This document shows, in pieces, positions 26,992-36,371 of a stretch of 49,449 nt of DNA (position 1 is its first letter; every line of letters begins with the position of its first letter). The notes beneath the pieces were generated by a model. It searched no databases. It had not been told where the DNA came from and saw only the letters and a program-made list of their open reading frames with translations. The stretch lies in the NCBI GenBank assembly GCA_900469625.1, contig UBXV01000049.1, forward strand, positions 1-49,449, read 5' to 3'. A program made the translations under genes and the position numbers. The stretch comes from Hyphomicrobiales bacterium. GTDB taxonomy: Bacteria; Pseudomonadota; Alphaproteobacteria; Rhizobiales; Rhizobiaceae.

Positions 26992-27768
26992 TCATATAAG
27001 ATCCGACATGGCTCTTGCAAAGGTTAAAACCGTAACGTGCCCTGCCCCTGCCCTCTTCAGGGCGCGGGTCGCCGCCGAAACGGTGGCCCCGGTGGTATAT
27101 ACGTCGTCGACGAGAACGATGCGCTTTCCCATGAGACTTTGCTTGCCGCTTTCGGCAACGGCAAACGCGCCGCGAACATTATCTTCGCGTGCCTTGGCGC
27201 CGAGCCCCACCTGCTTTGCCGTCCGCCGGATACGGTAAAGCGTTGCCGGAAGATAGGCGCGGCCGGACAGCGCCGCCACGGCACGGGCAAGCTCTGCCGC
27301 CTGGTTGTACTTGCGTCCCCACAGCCGAAAGGCATGCAGCGGCACCGGGATGATCGCATCGGCGGATGCAACGGCGCCATCGCTCGCCCGGATCATCCAT
27401 TGCGCCATCATCGACGCGAGGTCGGTGCGATCACGATACTTCAATCCGTGCACGAGATCGCGCGCGATGCCGTCGTGAACGGCAACCGAGCGCAGGCGGT
27501 CGAAAGCGGGTGGATTGGCGATCGCCGCGGGCGAAACCGTCCCCTCGCCATGATCATGGGCAAACGGCAGGCCGAGGATTTCGCAGTAAGGCCTTTCGAT
27601 CAGATGAAGCGTCGACCAGCAGGGCGCGCACACCGCCCGGTGACGGCCCATCAGCCGTCCGCAGCCGCAGCAGACCGGAGGATAGACGACATCGACGACG
27701 TCGTTGCCGACCCGCCGCAAAAGCGCGAGACAATCCGCCAGTCCAAATTGCCGCTCTTGCCGGTTCAC
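26992..27768 (-). CDS. ComF family phosphoribosyltransferase-like protein
   Basis: ComF-like protein of 258 residues. An N-terminal zinc-binding region carries CCGCGRLMGRHRAVCAPC, and the C-terminal type I PRTase domain has the PRPP loop RIVLVDDVYTTGAT. In competent bacteria ComF helps in DNA uptake; in others, including rhizobia, its role is unknown. Translation appears to start with GTG at 27768, since no ATG lies between the upstream stop and the conserved region. It is divergent from a methyltransferase gene. Confidence 0.87.
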   Translation of the reverse strand: MNRQERQFGLADCLALLRRVGNDVVDVVYPPVCCGCGRLMGRHRAVCAPCWSTLHLIERPYCEILGLPFAHDHGEGTVSPAAIANPPAFDRLRSVAVHDGIARDLVHGLKYRDRTDLASMMAQWMIRASDGAVASADAIIPVPLHAFRLWGRKYNQAAELARAVAALSGRAYLPATLYRIRRTAKQVGLGAKAREDNVRGAFAVAESGKQSLMGKRIVLVDDVYTTGATVSAATRALKRAGAGHVTVLTFARAMSDLI

Positions 27769-27939
27769 GAGGTTGACTTTGCCGTCATGGAGGTTTCTTT
27801 GCAGGCGCTGGAACCAGCCACTGCGCCGCGCGCCGTTTCAACTGCGCTGATGTCGCCGTAGCCCTTTGAATATCGGTATGATCCCCTCCTGGCCCGTTTC
27901 CGATCCATTGAGCCATCATGCCGCCGGAGCTAAAGTATC

Positions 27940-28818
27940 GTGGAAATCATCTTTGACCAGAGCCTTGTCGAGGCACACCGTCGCCGGGCGCTCGCCAACG
28001 CCGATCCCAAGGCAGCCTTCCTCCTCGATATCGTCGCACAGGAACTGGCCGACCGCGTCAGCGTGGTCGAGCGGCAGTTCGACAGGGCGATGGAATTGCA
28101 CGGCTATACCGGTGCGACGGCCCTTCGCCTTCTGGAGACCGGCAAGGTCGGCGCGGTCGAGCGGGTCGAGACCGATCACGGTTTCGCCACCGCCTCCACG
28201 CCGGTCGTGATCGCGCCGCTCGAGCGCGTCCCGGCCGAGCCCGAGAGCCTCAACCTTCTCGTCTCTCCGCTGTCGCTGCATCTGACCAACGATACGCCCG
28301 GCGCCTTCATCCAGGCGCGCCGATCGCTGAAACCCGACGGGCTGTTCCTGGCGGCAATCCCCGGCAACGGAACGCTGAACGAACTGCGCGAGGCGCTGCT
28401 TGCGGCAGAAGCCGAGCTGACCGGTGGCGCAAGCCCACGCGTCATTCCCTTTGCCGACGTTCGCGACATGGGCGCGTTGCTGCAGCGGGCGGGCTTTGCC
28501 CTGCCGGTGGCGGACGCGGAAACCTATACGGTGCGCTACGATTCTCTCTTCGCCCTGATCAGAGACTTGCGCGCAATGGGGATGACCAACCCGCTCCAGG
28601 CCCGCAGCCGAACCCCCGTCTCCCGGCGCTTTTTCCTGAGGGCCGCGGAAATCTATGCCGAGCGCTTTTCCGACCCGGACGGCCGCATCCGCGCGACCTT
28701 CTCGATCGTCTATCTCTCGGGTTGGGCGCCGCATGAAAGCCAGCAGAAGCCGCTGAAGCCGGGGTCGGCGAAGCAGCGGCTGTCGGAAGCTCTGGGGACG
28801 AAGGAAAGACCGGTCTGA
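27940..28818 (+). CDS. SAM methyltransferase-fold protein, NDUFAF5/BioC-like
   Basis: 292-residue protein of the group related to mitochondrial complex I assembly factor NDUFAF5 and to BioC. It begins MEIIFDQSLVEAHRRRALAN and has LLVSPLSLHLTNDTPGAFIQARRSLKPDGLFLAAIPG, typical of that branch. The canonical glycine-rich SAM loop is degenerate: the expected position reads LLETGKVGAV rather than D-x-G-x-G-x-G. The NDUFAF5 branch is reported to hydroxylate an arginine rather than methylate. Start is a GTG at 27940 with GGAGC upstream. Its stop lies 17 bp from that of the convergent pilin gene. Confidence 0.75.
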   Translation: MEIIFDQSLVEAHRRRALANADPKAAFLLDIVAQELADRVSVVERQFDRAMELHGYTGATALRLLETGKVGAVERVETDHGFATASTPVVIAPLERVPAEPESLNLLVSPLSLHLTNDTPGAFIQARRSLKPDGLFLAAIPGNGTLNELREALLAAEAELTGGASPRVIPFADVRDMGALLQRAGFALPVADAETYTVRYDSLFALIRDLRAMGMTNPLQARSRTPVSRRFFLRAAEIYAERFSDPDGRIRATFSIVYLSGWAPHESQQKPLKPGSAKQRLSEALGTKERPV

Positions 28819-28835
28819 CGGGGCGCGAGCCTGGC

Positions 28836-29018
28836 TTAAGGCTTGGTGCCCCAGGCGGCGGCGATCGTATCCGTTATGTAGTTGAGCAAAACCAGCAGGG
28901 AGTCTGAAAACGCCTGCAGGCCGATGAGCAGTATCCCGGAGATAACGCCGGCGATCACGCCGTATTCGACCGCGGTCGCCGCACTTCTATCGCGAAAGAG
29001 TCGCTTCAACGTGTCCAT
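28836..29018 (-). CDS. Flp family type IVb pilin, isolated
   Basis: Short pilin-like protein of 60 residues: a positively charged leader MDTLKRLFRDRS, the motif AATAVEYGVIAGVISGILLIGL and a hydrophobic stalk through the membrane. Flp pilins are cut by a TadV/CpaA prepilin peptidase, normally after a Gly directly before ATAxEY. Here that position is Ala (SA|ATAVEY), an oddity. No tad/cpa assembly genes lie in this window, so it is an orphan copy; the machinery could be elsewhere. GGGGAAC lies before the ATG. Confidence 0.82.
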   Translation of the reverse strand: MDTLKRLFRDRSAATAVEYGVIAGVISGILLIGLQAFSDSLLVLLNYITDTIAAAWGTKP

Positions 29019-29091
29019 AGGTTCCCCGGCCGGTTGGAATTCATGTCCCGACCAAGAAGCGCGCAAGGACCAGTCCGATGCGCAGCCCCGA

Positions 29092-29370
29092 TCAGCATCC
29101 GCTCTTGCTGCCATCGGCATCGATGATGCAGACGGCGCCCGGCATTTCCTGCAGCACGCTGCGGCGCACGGTGTAGCGCTTGGTGGTGCCGTTCGAAGGG
29201 ATAGAGCCGGTCGAAATATTGTCGTAGTCCACCGGCGTGTTCGCCAGCATGCGCTTGTCCGTCTTCGAGGACAGCATCGGTGTCAGGATGAGCGTCAGCG
29301 CGATCACGGCCGTTCCAAACAGCAGCGACAGATTGAGCACACCTGTCCGGCGGGACTGGCTTGTGACCAT
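29092..29370 (-). CDS. Conserved small membrane protein, unknown function
   Basis: 92-residue protein with one N-terminal hydrophobic segment (VLNLSLLFGTAVIALTLILT) and a soluble part after residue 40 that faces the periplasm by the positive-inside rule. Two cysteines are present (in GAVCIIDADG and at the C-terminus SKSGC), which might pair. I recall similar proteins in rhizobia but no function. AGGAGAAGG lies right before the ATG at 29370. The gene is co-oriented with the Flp pilin gene 73 bp downstream. Confidence 0.65.
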   Translation of the reverse strand: MVTSQSRRTGVLNLSLLFGTAVIALTLILTPMLSSKTDKRMLANTPVDYDNISTGSIPSNGTTKRYTVRRSVLQEMPGAVCIIDADGSKSGC

Positions 29371-29593
29371 GTCCTTCTCCTGAACCGTCCTCCAGAAATC
29401 GTCTTCTACCATCCCAGCCTCACAAACGCATAAGGTGCGGCGAACGGGAGCATCCTTCCCAAGCCTCGTTCCGCCGCATTGCCCGAAACCGATACGCCGT
29501 TTTCTGAACGCTACGCATCGAAACTGAATTGAGGCTATCTTTGCGGGAGGGAGATAAACGATCGATTAATAATCGGCCAGTTTTCGGGTAGGT

Positions 29594-30007
29594 TCAGAGC
29601 AAATCCATGAGAAATGGGATGAGCGGCTCATCGGCGGGAGGCATCGGATAGTCCCGCAATGCCTTCGAGCGCACCCATTTGATGGCCTGGCCCTCACGCC
29701 CGGTCGGCACGCCTTCGTAGCGACGGCAGACATAGAGCGGCATCAGGAGGTGGAAATCGTCGTAGGTGTGGCTGGCAAAGGTCAACGGCGCCAGGCAGGC
29801 GACCTTGGTCTGGATACCAAGCTCTTCCTCCAGTTCGCGGATCAGCGTTTCCTCCGGCGTCTCGCCGGGCTCCACCTTGCCGCCGGGAAATTCCCAGAGG
29901 CCGGCAAGCGACTTGCCCTCCGGGCGCTGCGCCAGCAGGATCCGGCCATCGGAATCCACCAACGCGCAGGCAGCGACGAGGACGATCTTCTTTCCCCCGG
30001 CGTCCAT
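29594..30007 (-). CDS. mutT: 8-oxo-dGTP diphosphatase (MutT/Nudix)
   Basis: Nudix hydrolase of 137 residues that removes oxidised dGTP from the nucleotide pool, preventing A-C and G-A type mutations. The Nudix box GX5EX7REUXEEXGU is complete at residues 43-65 (from GKVEPGE through RELEEELGI). The LWEFPGGK lead-in and the later AHTYDDFHL-like SHTYDDFHLLMPLYVC are typical of MutT. It starts 3 bp after the acetyltransferase stop codon, so the two genes form an operon. Confidence 0.92.
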   Translation of the reverse strand: MDAGGKKIVLVAACALVDSDGRILLAQRPEGKSLAGLWEFPGGKVEPGETPEETLIRELEEELGIQTKVACLAPLTFASHTYDDFHLLMPLYVCRRYEGVPTGREGQAIKWVRSKALRDYPMPPADEPLIPFLMDLL

Positions 30008-30010
30008 CGC

Positions 30011-30829
30011 TCAGACCTTCGGCGTGCGGTAGAGGTAGGTGTAGACGTCGCGGAAGCCCGCGCTGCGGTAAAGCGCCAGTGCCGCCTCGTTGTCGGCCTC
30101 CACCTGCAGCCAGACCTTCTTGGCGCCGCGCAGGCGCGCCCAGCGTAGCGAAACGTCGAGCATGGCCTTGCCCAGTCCCTGTCGGCGAAAACGCTCGTCG
30201 ACCGCAAACAGCATGATGCCGGCGAGATCGTTGTCCTGGACCACCAGCGACACGGCCGTCGGCCCGCTTTCCACGTCCTCGAACAGGAACAGACCGGTTT
30301 CCGGCTTGATCGCGTTGATGATCTCGGCAAGCGCCGCCTTGGTTTTCGCGTCGTCCCCGCCGATGCGGATGCGCGCATCGACGAAGCGGCCGACATCCTT
30401 GATCGGCAGATGGTCGATGCCGTCGCCGAAGTCGCGCTCGGCGATATCGGCCATCATGACGATGCTCTGGGAAAAGGCGGTCCAGCCTTCGCCGTCCATG
30501 TGGGCAATCAGTTGCGGCGGCGTCAGCGGCGTCTGCCTGACGGTCAGCGGACGGCCGTAATCGGCAAAGCGCCGGGCTGCCTTTTCCAGGCGAACGGGAA
30601 TGTCGCGGTAGTCGGACGGATCGAGCGGATTGACCGAGTTGAGACGCTTGGAATCGTGGCCGGCGTTCAGCCGGATGAGCCAGCTGCCATCATAATGGAC
30701 CGACGCCGCCGGCCATGCGCGAAAGCCAACCGCTTCAAGCCGCCGCACGCTCGGAAGATCAACCATCCGCTTGTCCTTGTCTTCAGCCCCAGCGTCGCCT
30801 GCGCGCGCCGGTTTATCGTTCGATGTCAT
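30011..30829 (-). CDS. GNAT family N-acetyltransferase
   Basis: 272-residue protein with an N-terminal domain of unclear role (about 20-140, including PSVRRLEAVGFRAWPA) and a C-terminal GNAT fold. The acetyl-CoA loop is FRRQGLGKAMLDVSLRWA, followed by VWLQVEADNEAALALYRSAGFRDVYTYLY, a typical GNAT ending. Substrate is unknown. GGGGGTGA lies before the ATG. It is between argJ (90 bp upstream, with a tandem repeat) and mutT (3 bp downstream). Confidence 0.87.
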   Translation of the reverse strand: MTSNDKPARAGDAGAEDKDKRMVDLPSVRRLEAVGFRAWPAASVHYDGSWLIRLNAGHDSKRLNSVNPLDPSDYRDIPVRLEKAARRFADYGRPLTVRQTPLTPPQLIAHMDGEGWTAFSQSIVMMADIAERDFGDGIDHLPIKDVGRFVDARIRIGGDDAKTKAALAEIINAIKPETGLFLFEDVESGPTAVSLVVQDNDLAGIMLFAVDERFRRQGLGKAMLDVSLRWARLRGAKKVWLQVEADNEAALALYRSAGFRDVYTYLYRTPKV

Positions 30830-30861
30830 CCGTTCACCCCCAACAGGCCAAACTGGTACGC

Positions 30862-30899
30862 GGCGCCGTAAGCAGCCCCGGGCGCCGTAGGCGGCCCCG
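30862..30899. repeat. 19-bp tandem duplication between argJ and the GNAT gene
   Basis: Two adjacent 19-nt copies (30862-30880 and 30881-30899) of GGCGCCGTARGCRGCCCCG differ at two positions (A/G each). They fill almost half of the 90-bp spacer and may change transcript folding between the two genes. Confidence 0.7.
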
Positions 30900-30919
30900 C
30901 GCAGCTGCTCGCAAAGGCG

Positions 30920-32161
30920 TCAGCTGCGGTAGTCGCCGTTGATCTCGACATATTCCTTGGTGAGGTCGCAGGTAAACACCGTCGCGCGCCCGGAACCAAG
31001 CCCGATTTCGACGCGGATCGGGATATCCTGCGCCTTCATGACAGCGGTGGCAGCCGCCTCCGAATAGGTGGCATCACGCTCGCCGTCGACGGCAACGCGT
31101 ACATCGCCGAACCAGATCGCCAGACGATCGCGCTCGGCCATCTCGCCGGCCTTGCCGACGGCCATGACGACGCGTCCCCAGTTGGCGTCCTCGCCGGCGA
31201 CCGCCGTCTTGACCAGGGGCGAATTGGCGATCGACAGCGCGATGCGCTTGGCCGCCGCATCGTTCTCGGCACCTTCAACGGTGACCGCGACCATCTTGCG
31301 CGCGCCCTCGCCGTCGCGAACCACCTGGAGAGCCAGATCGCGCAGGAGGTCGTTGAGCGCCGTGCGGAAGGCATCGAGCTTCGGATCGGAAGCGTCGGTC
31401 ACCGTCTGCTGGCCATCGGCAGCCGCAGCACCGGTCGCAAACAGCATCAGCGTATCCGATGTCGAGGTGTCGCTGTCGACGGTGACGGAATTGAACGTCG
31501 GCCCGACGCCTGCCGAAAGCAGCGCCTGAAGAGCTGCCGGCGCGATGTCGGCGTCGGTGACCACGAAGGAGAGCATCGTCGCCATGTCGGGCGCGATCAT
31601 GCCCGCACCCTTGGCGATGCCGTTGATCGTCACCTTGACGCCCTCGATCGTCGCACTGCGGGTGGCGACCTTCGGATAGGTGTCGGTTGTCATGATCGCC
31701 TTGGCCGCCTCGAACCAGAAATCTTCCGTCCCGGCAGCGGCGAGGTCATCGAGAACGCCTGCAAATTTCGTCGCATCCAGCGGTTCACCGATGACGCCGG
31801 TCGAGGCGAGAAAAACCTCGCTCTCGGCGCAACCGACGGCCTTCGCCGCCGACTTCCCGGTCAGTTCCGTCGCATCGCGGCCCTTCTTGCCGGTAAAGGC
31901 ATTCGCATTGCCGGAGTTGACGACAACGGCGCGCGCAACGCCGCCACCCAGGTTCTGGCGGCAGAAATCGACCGGCGCCGACGGGCACTTGGAGCGCGTG
32001 AACACGCCGGCGACGGCTGCCGGCTTGTCGAAGACAATCATCAAAACGTCGGTTCGGTTCTTGTACTTGATGCCGGCAGCGGCAGTCGCCATGCGCACGC
32101 CACGCAGCGCGGGCATTTCGGCAAAGGTTTTCGGAGCGAGCGGAGAAACGGAACCGGACAT
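30920..32161 (-). CDS. argJ: Bifunctional glutamate N-acetyltransferase / ornithine acetyltransferase ArgJ
   Basis: Recycles the acetyl group in arginine biosynthesis, moving it from N-acetylornithine to glutamate (and, in bifunctional forms, also using acetyl-CoA). The 413-residue precursor cuts itself between Ala194 and Thr195 in the [16 protein letters not shown] segment; Thr195 is then the nucleophile. [12 protein letters not shown] and VEINGDYRS at the end are family landmarks. The ATG at 32161 gives the usual [10 protein letters not shown] start; an open frame upstream of it has no ribosome-binding site. Lies 134 bp downstream of ppiC. Confidence 0.96.
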   Translation of the reverse strand: MSGSVSPLAPKTFAEMPALRGVRMATAAAGIKYKNRTDVLMIVFDKPAAVAGVFTRSKCPSAPVDFCRQNLGGGVARAVVVNSGNANAFTGKKGRDATELTGKSAAKAVGCAESEVFLASTGVIGEPLDATKFAGVLDDLAAAGTEDFWFEAAKAIMTTDTYPKVATRSATIEGVKVTINGIAKGAGMIAPDMATMLSFVVTDADIAPAALQALLSAGVGPTFNSVTVDSDTSTSDTLMLFATGAAAADGQQTVTDASDPKLDAFRTALNDLLRDLALQVVRDGEGARKMVAVTVEGAENDAAAKRIALSIANSPLVKTAVAGEDANWGRVVMAVGKAGEMAERDRLAIWFGDVRVAVDGERDATYSEAAATAVMKAQDIPIRVEIGLGSGRATVFTCDLTKEYVEINGDYRS

Positions 32162-32295
32162 GGCAAACCTGCGTGAAGACGGTGGGGGACTAAGGTGGAG
32201 TTGCGACAATGCCCGAGCGGCGTTGCGGCCGTCGGGCATCGACAAGAACCAATGATCGGCGGGCCGGCCCGTGAGCCTGACCCGCCGGTCGAAAA

Positions 32296-33153
32296 TTACT
32301 TGGCTTCCTGCGCCTTGTTGGCCTCGTCATAGGCCTTCTTCAGCGCCGGGTCGGAGATCTCGACGCCAGCGTCCTTCTTCGCAGCAGCAAGCAGCTCGAC
32401 ATACTTGTCGCGCATGACAAGCTGACGAACCTGCGGCTCGACCTGCTCCAGCGTCGGCGGGGCCTGCGGCCGCTTGTCCTCGACGAGGATCACATGGTAG
32501 CCGAACTGGGTCTTGACCGGCGTCTTGGTGTAGGTGCCCTTGTCGAGCGTGAACACCACCGCTTCGAATTCCGGAACCATGCGACCCTTGGTAAAGTAGC
32601 CGAGATCGCCGCCATCGCCCTTGTTCGGATCGGAGGACTTGGCCTTGGCCAGCTCGACGAAGCTCTTGCCGGCGTCGAGTTCCTTGATGATCTCCTTGGC
32701 TTCATCCTCGGTCTTGACGAGGATATGGCGTGCCTTGACTTCTTCCTGAACCGGAACGGCAGCAATTTCCTTGTCGTAGCGCGCCTTCACCTCTTCCTTG
32801 GTGATGGCGTCCACCACGTGCTTCTTGAAGAAGGCGTTGTGCAGTTCGCGTTCGGTCAGGTAGGCGAGGCGCTGCTTGAATGTCGCATCGTCCTGAAGGC
32901 CTTCCTTCTCGGCGGTCTTCGACAGAAGCTTGACGTCGATGACGGCCGACAGCGCGGCAGCGCGCTTCTGCTCTTCCGGCATCTGCTGCAGCTGCGGATC
33001 AAGACCGCCAAGGGCGAGAGTGAGCTCGGACTGGCGCACGTCCTCGCCACCAACCGTGGCAACGACCGGGTCCGCATCTTCAGCGCGCGCCACACCATGA
33101 ACGGCGATCGCCGCAACCAGGGCCGCAGCGGCCAGGGTCTTAAACTTCGACAT
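32296..33153 (-). CDS. Parvulin-type peptidyl-prolyl cis-trans isomerase (PpiC/SurA-like, periplasmic)
   Basis: Secreted folding helper of 285 residues. Signal peptide [24 protein letters not shown], then a SurA_N-like helical region, then a rotamase domain: [46 protein letters not shown] and [15 protein letters not shown] follow the parvulin pattern. A Lys-rich tail ends the chain. AAAGG 8 nt before the ATG. It is divergent from secA across 245 bp, and a Sec-exported foldase beside the Sec motor gene is a sensible pairing. Confidence 0.9.
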   Translation of the reverse strand: MSKFKTLAAAALVAAIAVHGVARAEDADPVVATVGGEDVRQSELTLALGGLDPQLQQMPEEQKRAAALSAVIDVKLLSKTAEKEGLQDDATFKQRLAYLTERELHNAFFKKHVVDAITKEEVKARYDKEIAAVPVQEEVKARHILVKTEDEAKEIIKELDAGKSFVELAKAKSSDPNKGDGGDLGYFTKGRMVPEFEAVVFTLDKGTYTKTPVKTQFGYHVILVEDKRPQAPPTLEQVEPQVRQLVMRDKYVELLAAAKKDAGVEISDPALKKAYDEANKAQEAK

Positions 33154-33260
33154 GCTCGTAACCTTTCACCTTTGGCCGTCAACGCGATTGCGTCGGGCTC
33201 GTGGCGGCTGAACACCACCAGAATGTGGCGGTTCTGTAGCCGTCCGGCCACGCAAGTGCG

Positions 33261-33289
33261 TTGACATAATTCGACCCCCCTCTTATCTG
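33261..33289 (+). promoter_or_regulatory. Sigma-70 type promoter of secA
   Basis: A perfect -35 TTGACA at 33261-33266 is followed after 16-17 nt by TTATCT/TATCTG (33283-33289). It lies 110 bp upstream of the secA ATG and points rightward. Confidence 0.6.
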
Positions 33290-33398
33290 TCACGCAACCT
33301 CGCGTCCAGAACAGTTTCCGGGCGTTTCACGGCATTGCGCGGTTTTGGACAGTGCGGCCAGTGGAACCCAAGGCAACAAAAAAGAAAGGACCATTCGT

Positions 33399-36113
33399 AT
33401 GGTCAGTCTCGGCGGCCTAGCCCGCAAGTTGTTTGGCTCCTCCAACGATCGCCGTGTGCGTGGCTACAAGGCCAGAGTGGAAGCCATCAACGCTCTTGAA
33501 GCCGACATGAAGGCTTTGTCGGACGAGGCCCTCGCCGCCAAGACCGTGGAATTCCGCAAGGAATTCGCTGACGGCAAGACGCTGGACGATCTCCTGGTGC
33601 CGGCCTTTGCCGTTGTCCGCGAGGCGGCCCGCCGCGTGCTCGGCCTGCGTCCCTTCGACGTCCAGCTGATCGGCGGCATGATCCTGCACGAGCGTGCCAT
33701 TGCCGAAATGAAGACCGGCGAAGGCAAGACGCTGGTCGCGACCCTGCCGGTCTACCTCAACGCGCTCGCCAGCAAGGGCGTGCACGTCGTCACCGTCAAC
33801 GACTACCTGGCCCAGCGCGACGCCGCCACCATGAACCGCATCTACAGCTTCCTCGGGCTGACGACCGGCGTCATCGTTCATGGCTTGACGGATGAGCAGC
33901 GCAATGCGGCCTATGCCTGCGACATCACCTACGCGACCAACAACGAGCTCGGCTTCGACTATCTGCGCGACAACATGAAGTACGAGCGCAGCCAGATGGT
34001 TCAACGCGGCCACTTCTTCGCCATCGTCGACGAAGTGGATTCGATCCTCGTCGACGAAGCCCGCACGCCGCTGATCATCTCCGGTCCGCTCGACGACCGC
34101 TCCGATCTCTACAACACGATCAACGAGTTCATCCCTCTGCTTTCGGCCGAGGACTACGAGATCGACGAGAAGCAGCGCTCGGCCAACTTCTCCGAAGAAG
34201 GCACCGAGAAGCTGGAAAACCTGCTGCGCGAGGCGGGCCTGCTGAAGGGCGAATCGCTCTACGACATCGAAAACGTCGCGATCGTCCACCACGTCAACAA
34301 CGCGCTCAAGGCCCACAAGCTGTTCCAGCGCGACAAGGACTACATCGTTCGCAATGGCGAGATCGTCATCATCGACGAATTCACCGGCCGCATGATGCCC
34401 GGCCGCCGCTATTCCGAAGGCCAGCACCAGGCGCTGGAAGCCAAGGAAAAGGTGCAGATCCAGCCCGAGAACCAGACGCTGGCATCGATCACCTTCCAGA
34501 ACTATTTCCGCATGTATTCCAAGCTCGGCGGCATGACCGGCACGGCCTCCACCGAAGCGGAAGAATTCGGCAACATCTACGGCCTGGAAGTCATCGAAGT
34601 TCCGACCAACCTGCCGATCAAGCGTATCGACGAGGACGATGAAGTCTATCGCACCCAGGGCGAAAAGCTGAAGGCGATCATCGACGAGATCAAGTCGGCG
34701 CATGAGCGCGGCCAGCCGATGCTCGTCGGCACCACGTCGATCGAGAAGTCCGAACAGCTTGCCGATCAGCTCACGAAGTCCGGCTTCACCAGCTTCCAGG
34801 TGCTGAACGCCCGCTACCACGAGCAGGAAGCCTTCATCGTGGCGCAGGCTGGCGTGCCGGGTGCGATCACGATCGCCACCAACATGGCCGGTCGCGGTAC
34901 CGACATCCAGCTCGGCGGCAACGTCGACATGCGCATTCAGCAGGAACTGTCCGAAGTCGAGCCCGGCCCGGAGCGCGAACAGCGCGAACAGGCGATCCGC
35001 GCCGAAGTACAGCAACTGAAGGAAAAGGCGCTGGCCGCCGGCGGGCTCTACGTTCTCGCCACCGAGCGCCACGAAAGCCGCCGCATCGACAACCAGCTGC
35101 GCGGCCGTTCCGGCCGTCAGGGTGACCCGGGCCGCTCCAAGTTCTACCTGTCGCTTCAGGACGACCTGATGCGCATCTTCGGCTCCGACCGCATGGACGG
35201 CATGCTGCAGAAGCTCGGCCTCAAGGAAGGCGAGTCGATCATCCATCCCTGGATCAACAAGGCGCTCGAGCGTGCCCAGAAGAAGGTCGAAGCCCGCAAC
35301 TTCGACATCCGTAAAAACCTTCTGAAATACGACGACGTGCTCAACGATCAGCGCAAGGTCATCTTCGAGCAGCGTATCGAACTGATGGACGCTGTCAGCG
35401 TCACCGATACGGTGAACGACATGCGCACCGAGGTCATCGAGGACATCGTTTCCAAGCGTATCCCCGAGCGCGCCTATGCCGAGCAGTGGGACGTCGAAGG
35501 CCTGAAGGCCGACGTGCAGCAATACCTCAATCTCGACCTGCCGATCGTCGAGTGGGCCGCCGAGGAAGGCATCGATGAGGCCGACATTCTCGAGCGTGTC
35601 ACGGCGGCAACCGAGAAGGAAGTGGCCGACCGTGCCGAGCGTTTCGGGCCGGAGATCATGCGTTATGTCGAGCGCTCGGTCATCCTGCAGACGCTCGACC
35701 ATCTCTGGCGCGAACACATCGTCAACCTTGACCATCTGCGTTCGGTCATCGGCTTCCGCGGCTATGCGCAGCGCGACCCGCTGCAGGAATACAAGTCCGA
35801 AGCCTTCGAACTGTTCCAGGCCCTGCTCGGCAACCTGCGCCAGGCCGTGACGGCCCAGCTCATGCGTGTCGAACTGGTGCGCGAGGCGGCCGAAGCGCCG
35901 CAGCCCGTACCGCCGCAGATGGTGGGCCACCATATCGACCCGTTGACCGGCGAAGACGATTTCGGCGGCGGCGCCGGTTCGCTGCTCGCGGTCGCCCCGG
36001 CAAACCGCAACCCGGCCGATCCGTCGACCTGGGGCAAGATCTCGCGCAACGAGGCCTGCCCGTGCGGCTCCGGCAAGAAGTACAAGCACTGCCACGGCAT
36101 CTACGAAGCCTGA
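33399..36113 (+). CDS. secA: Preprotein translocase ATPase SecA
   Basis: Motor of the general secretion pathway: drives unfolded preproteins through SecYEG with ATP. The 904-residue protein has the DEAD-like first ATPase domain with MKTGEGKTL and [19 protein letters not shown], the preprotein cross-linking domain, the second ATPase domain with [13 protein letters not shown] and [12 protein letters not shown], and a helical scaffold. The C-terminus keeps the zinc-binding SecB tail [23 protein letters not shown] lies 8 nt before the ATG at 33399; an 18-residue upstream extension is unlikely. Confidence 0.98.
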   Translation: MVSLGGLARKLFGSSNDRRVRGYKARVEAINALEADMKALSDEALAAKTVEFRKEFADGKTLDDLLVPAFAVVREAARRVLGLRPFDVQLIGGMILHERAIAEMKTGEGKTLVATLPVYLNALASKGVHVVTVNDYLAQRDAATMNRIYSFLGLTTGVIVHGLTDEQRNAAYACDITYATNNELGFDYLRDNMKYERSQMVQRGHFFAIVDEVDSILVDEARTPLIISGPLDDRSDLYNTINEFIPLLSAEDYEIDEKQRSANFSEEGTEKLENLLREAGLLKGESLYDIENVAIVHHVNNALKAHKLFQRDKDYIVRNGEIVIIDEFTGRMMPGRRYSEGQHQALEAKEKVQIQPENQTLASITFQNYFRMYSKLGGMTGTASTEAEEFGNIYGLEVIEVPTNLPIKRIDEDDEVYRTQGEKLKAIIDEIKSAHERGQPMLVGTTSIEKSEQLADQLTKSGFTSFQVLNARYHEQEAFIVAQAGVPGAITIATNMAGRGTDIQLGGNVDMRIQQELSEVEPGPEREQREQAIRAEVQQLKEKALAAGGLYVLATERHESRRIDNQLRGRSGRQGDPGRSKFYLSLQDDLMRIFGSDRMDGMLQKLGLKEGESIIHPWINKALERAQKKVEARNFDIRKNLLKYDDVLNDQRKVIFEQRIELMDAVSVTDTVNDMRTEVIEDIVSKRIPERAYAEQWDVEGLKADVQQYLNLDLPIVEWAAEEGIDEADILERVTAATEKEVADRAERFGPEIMRYVERSVILQTLDHLWREHIVNLDHLRSVIGFRGYAQRDPLQEYKSEAFELFQALLGNLRQAVTAQLMRVELVREAAEAPQPVPPQMVGHHIDPLTGEDDFGGGAGSLLAVAPANRNPADPSTWGKISRNEACPCGSGKKYKHCHGIYEA

Positions 36114-36117
36114 TCTG

Positions 36118-36150
36118 AAAATGCCGCCTCAGGGCGGCATTTTTGTTTTC
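36118..36150 (+). terminator. Rho-independent terminator after secA
   Basis: Perfect stem AAAATGCCGCC / GGCGGCATTTT (11 bp) with a TCAG loop, followed by TGTTTT, starting 5 nt after the secA stop codon. Confidence 0.92.
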
Positions 36151-36371
36151 GGTGGCCGAAGGACATGCCGGCGCGCCGGCGTGTTTCGGATGGCGAACCC
36201 CACCACGACACGGCCCGTTTCAGAGGGCTGAAAGGGCTTGTTGCGGCCACTGTGCCGGACCGATCCGGGCGATCGGATCGCCGGTCCTGCGGCCTCGGTT
36301 GAACCGTTTGTTAACGCTGATCTGGCACAACCAAACCCTGTATTGCGTAATCTCAGGGTGTTCTCGTGTTC

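Noticed and set aside
33417-36095. An 892-codon open frame antisense to secA
   Set aside because: Shadow frame; secA is certain and the antisense product has no family features.
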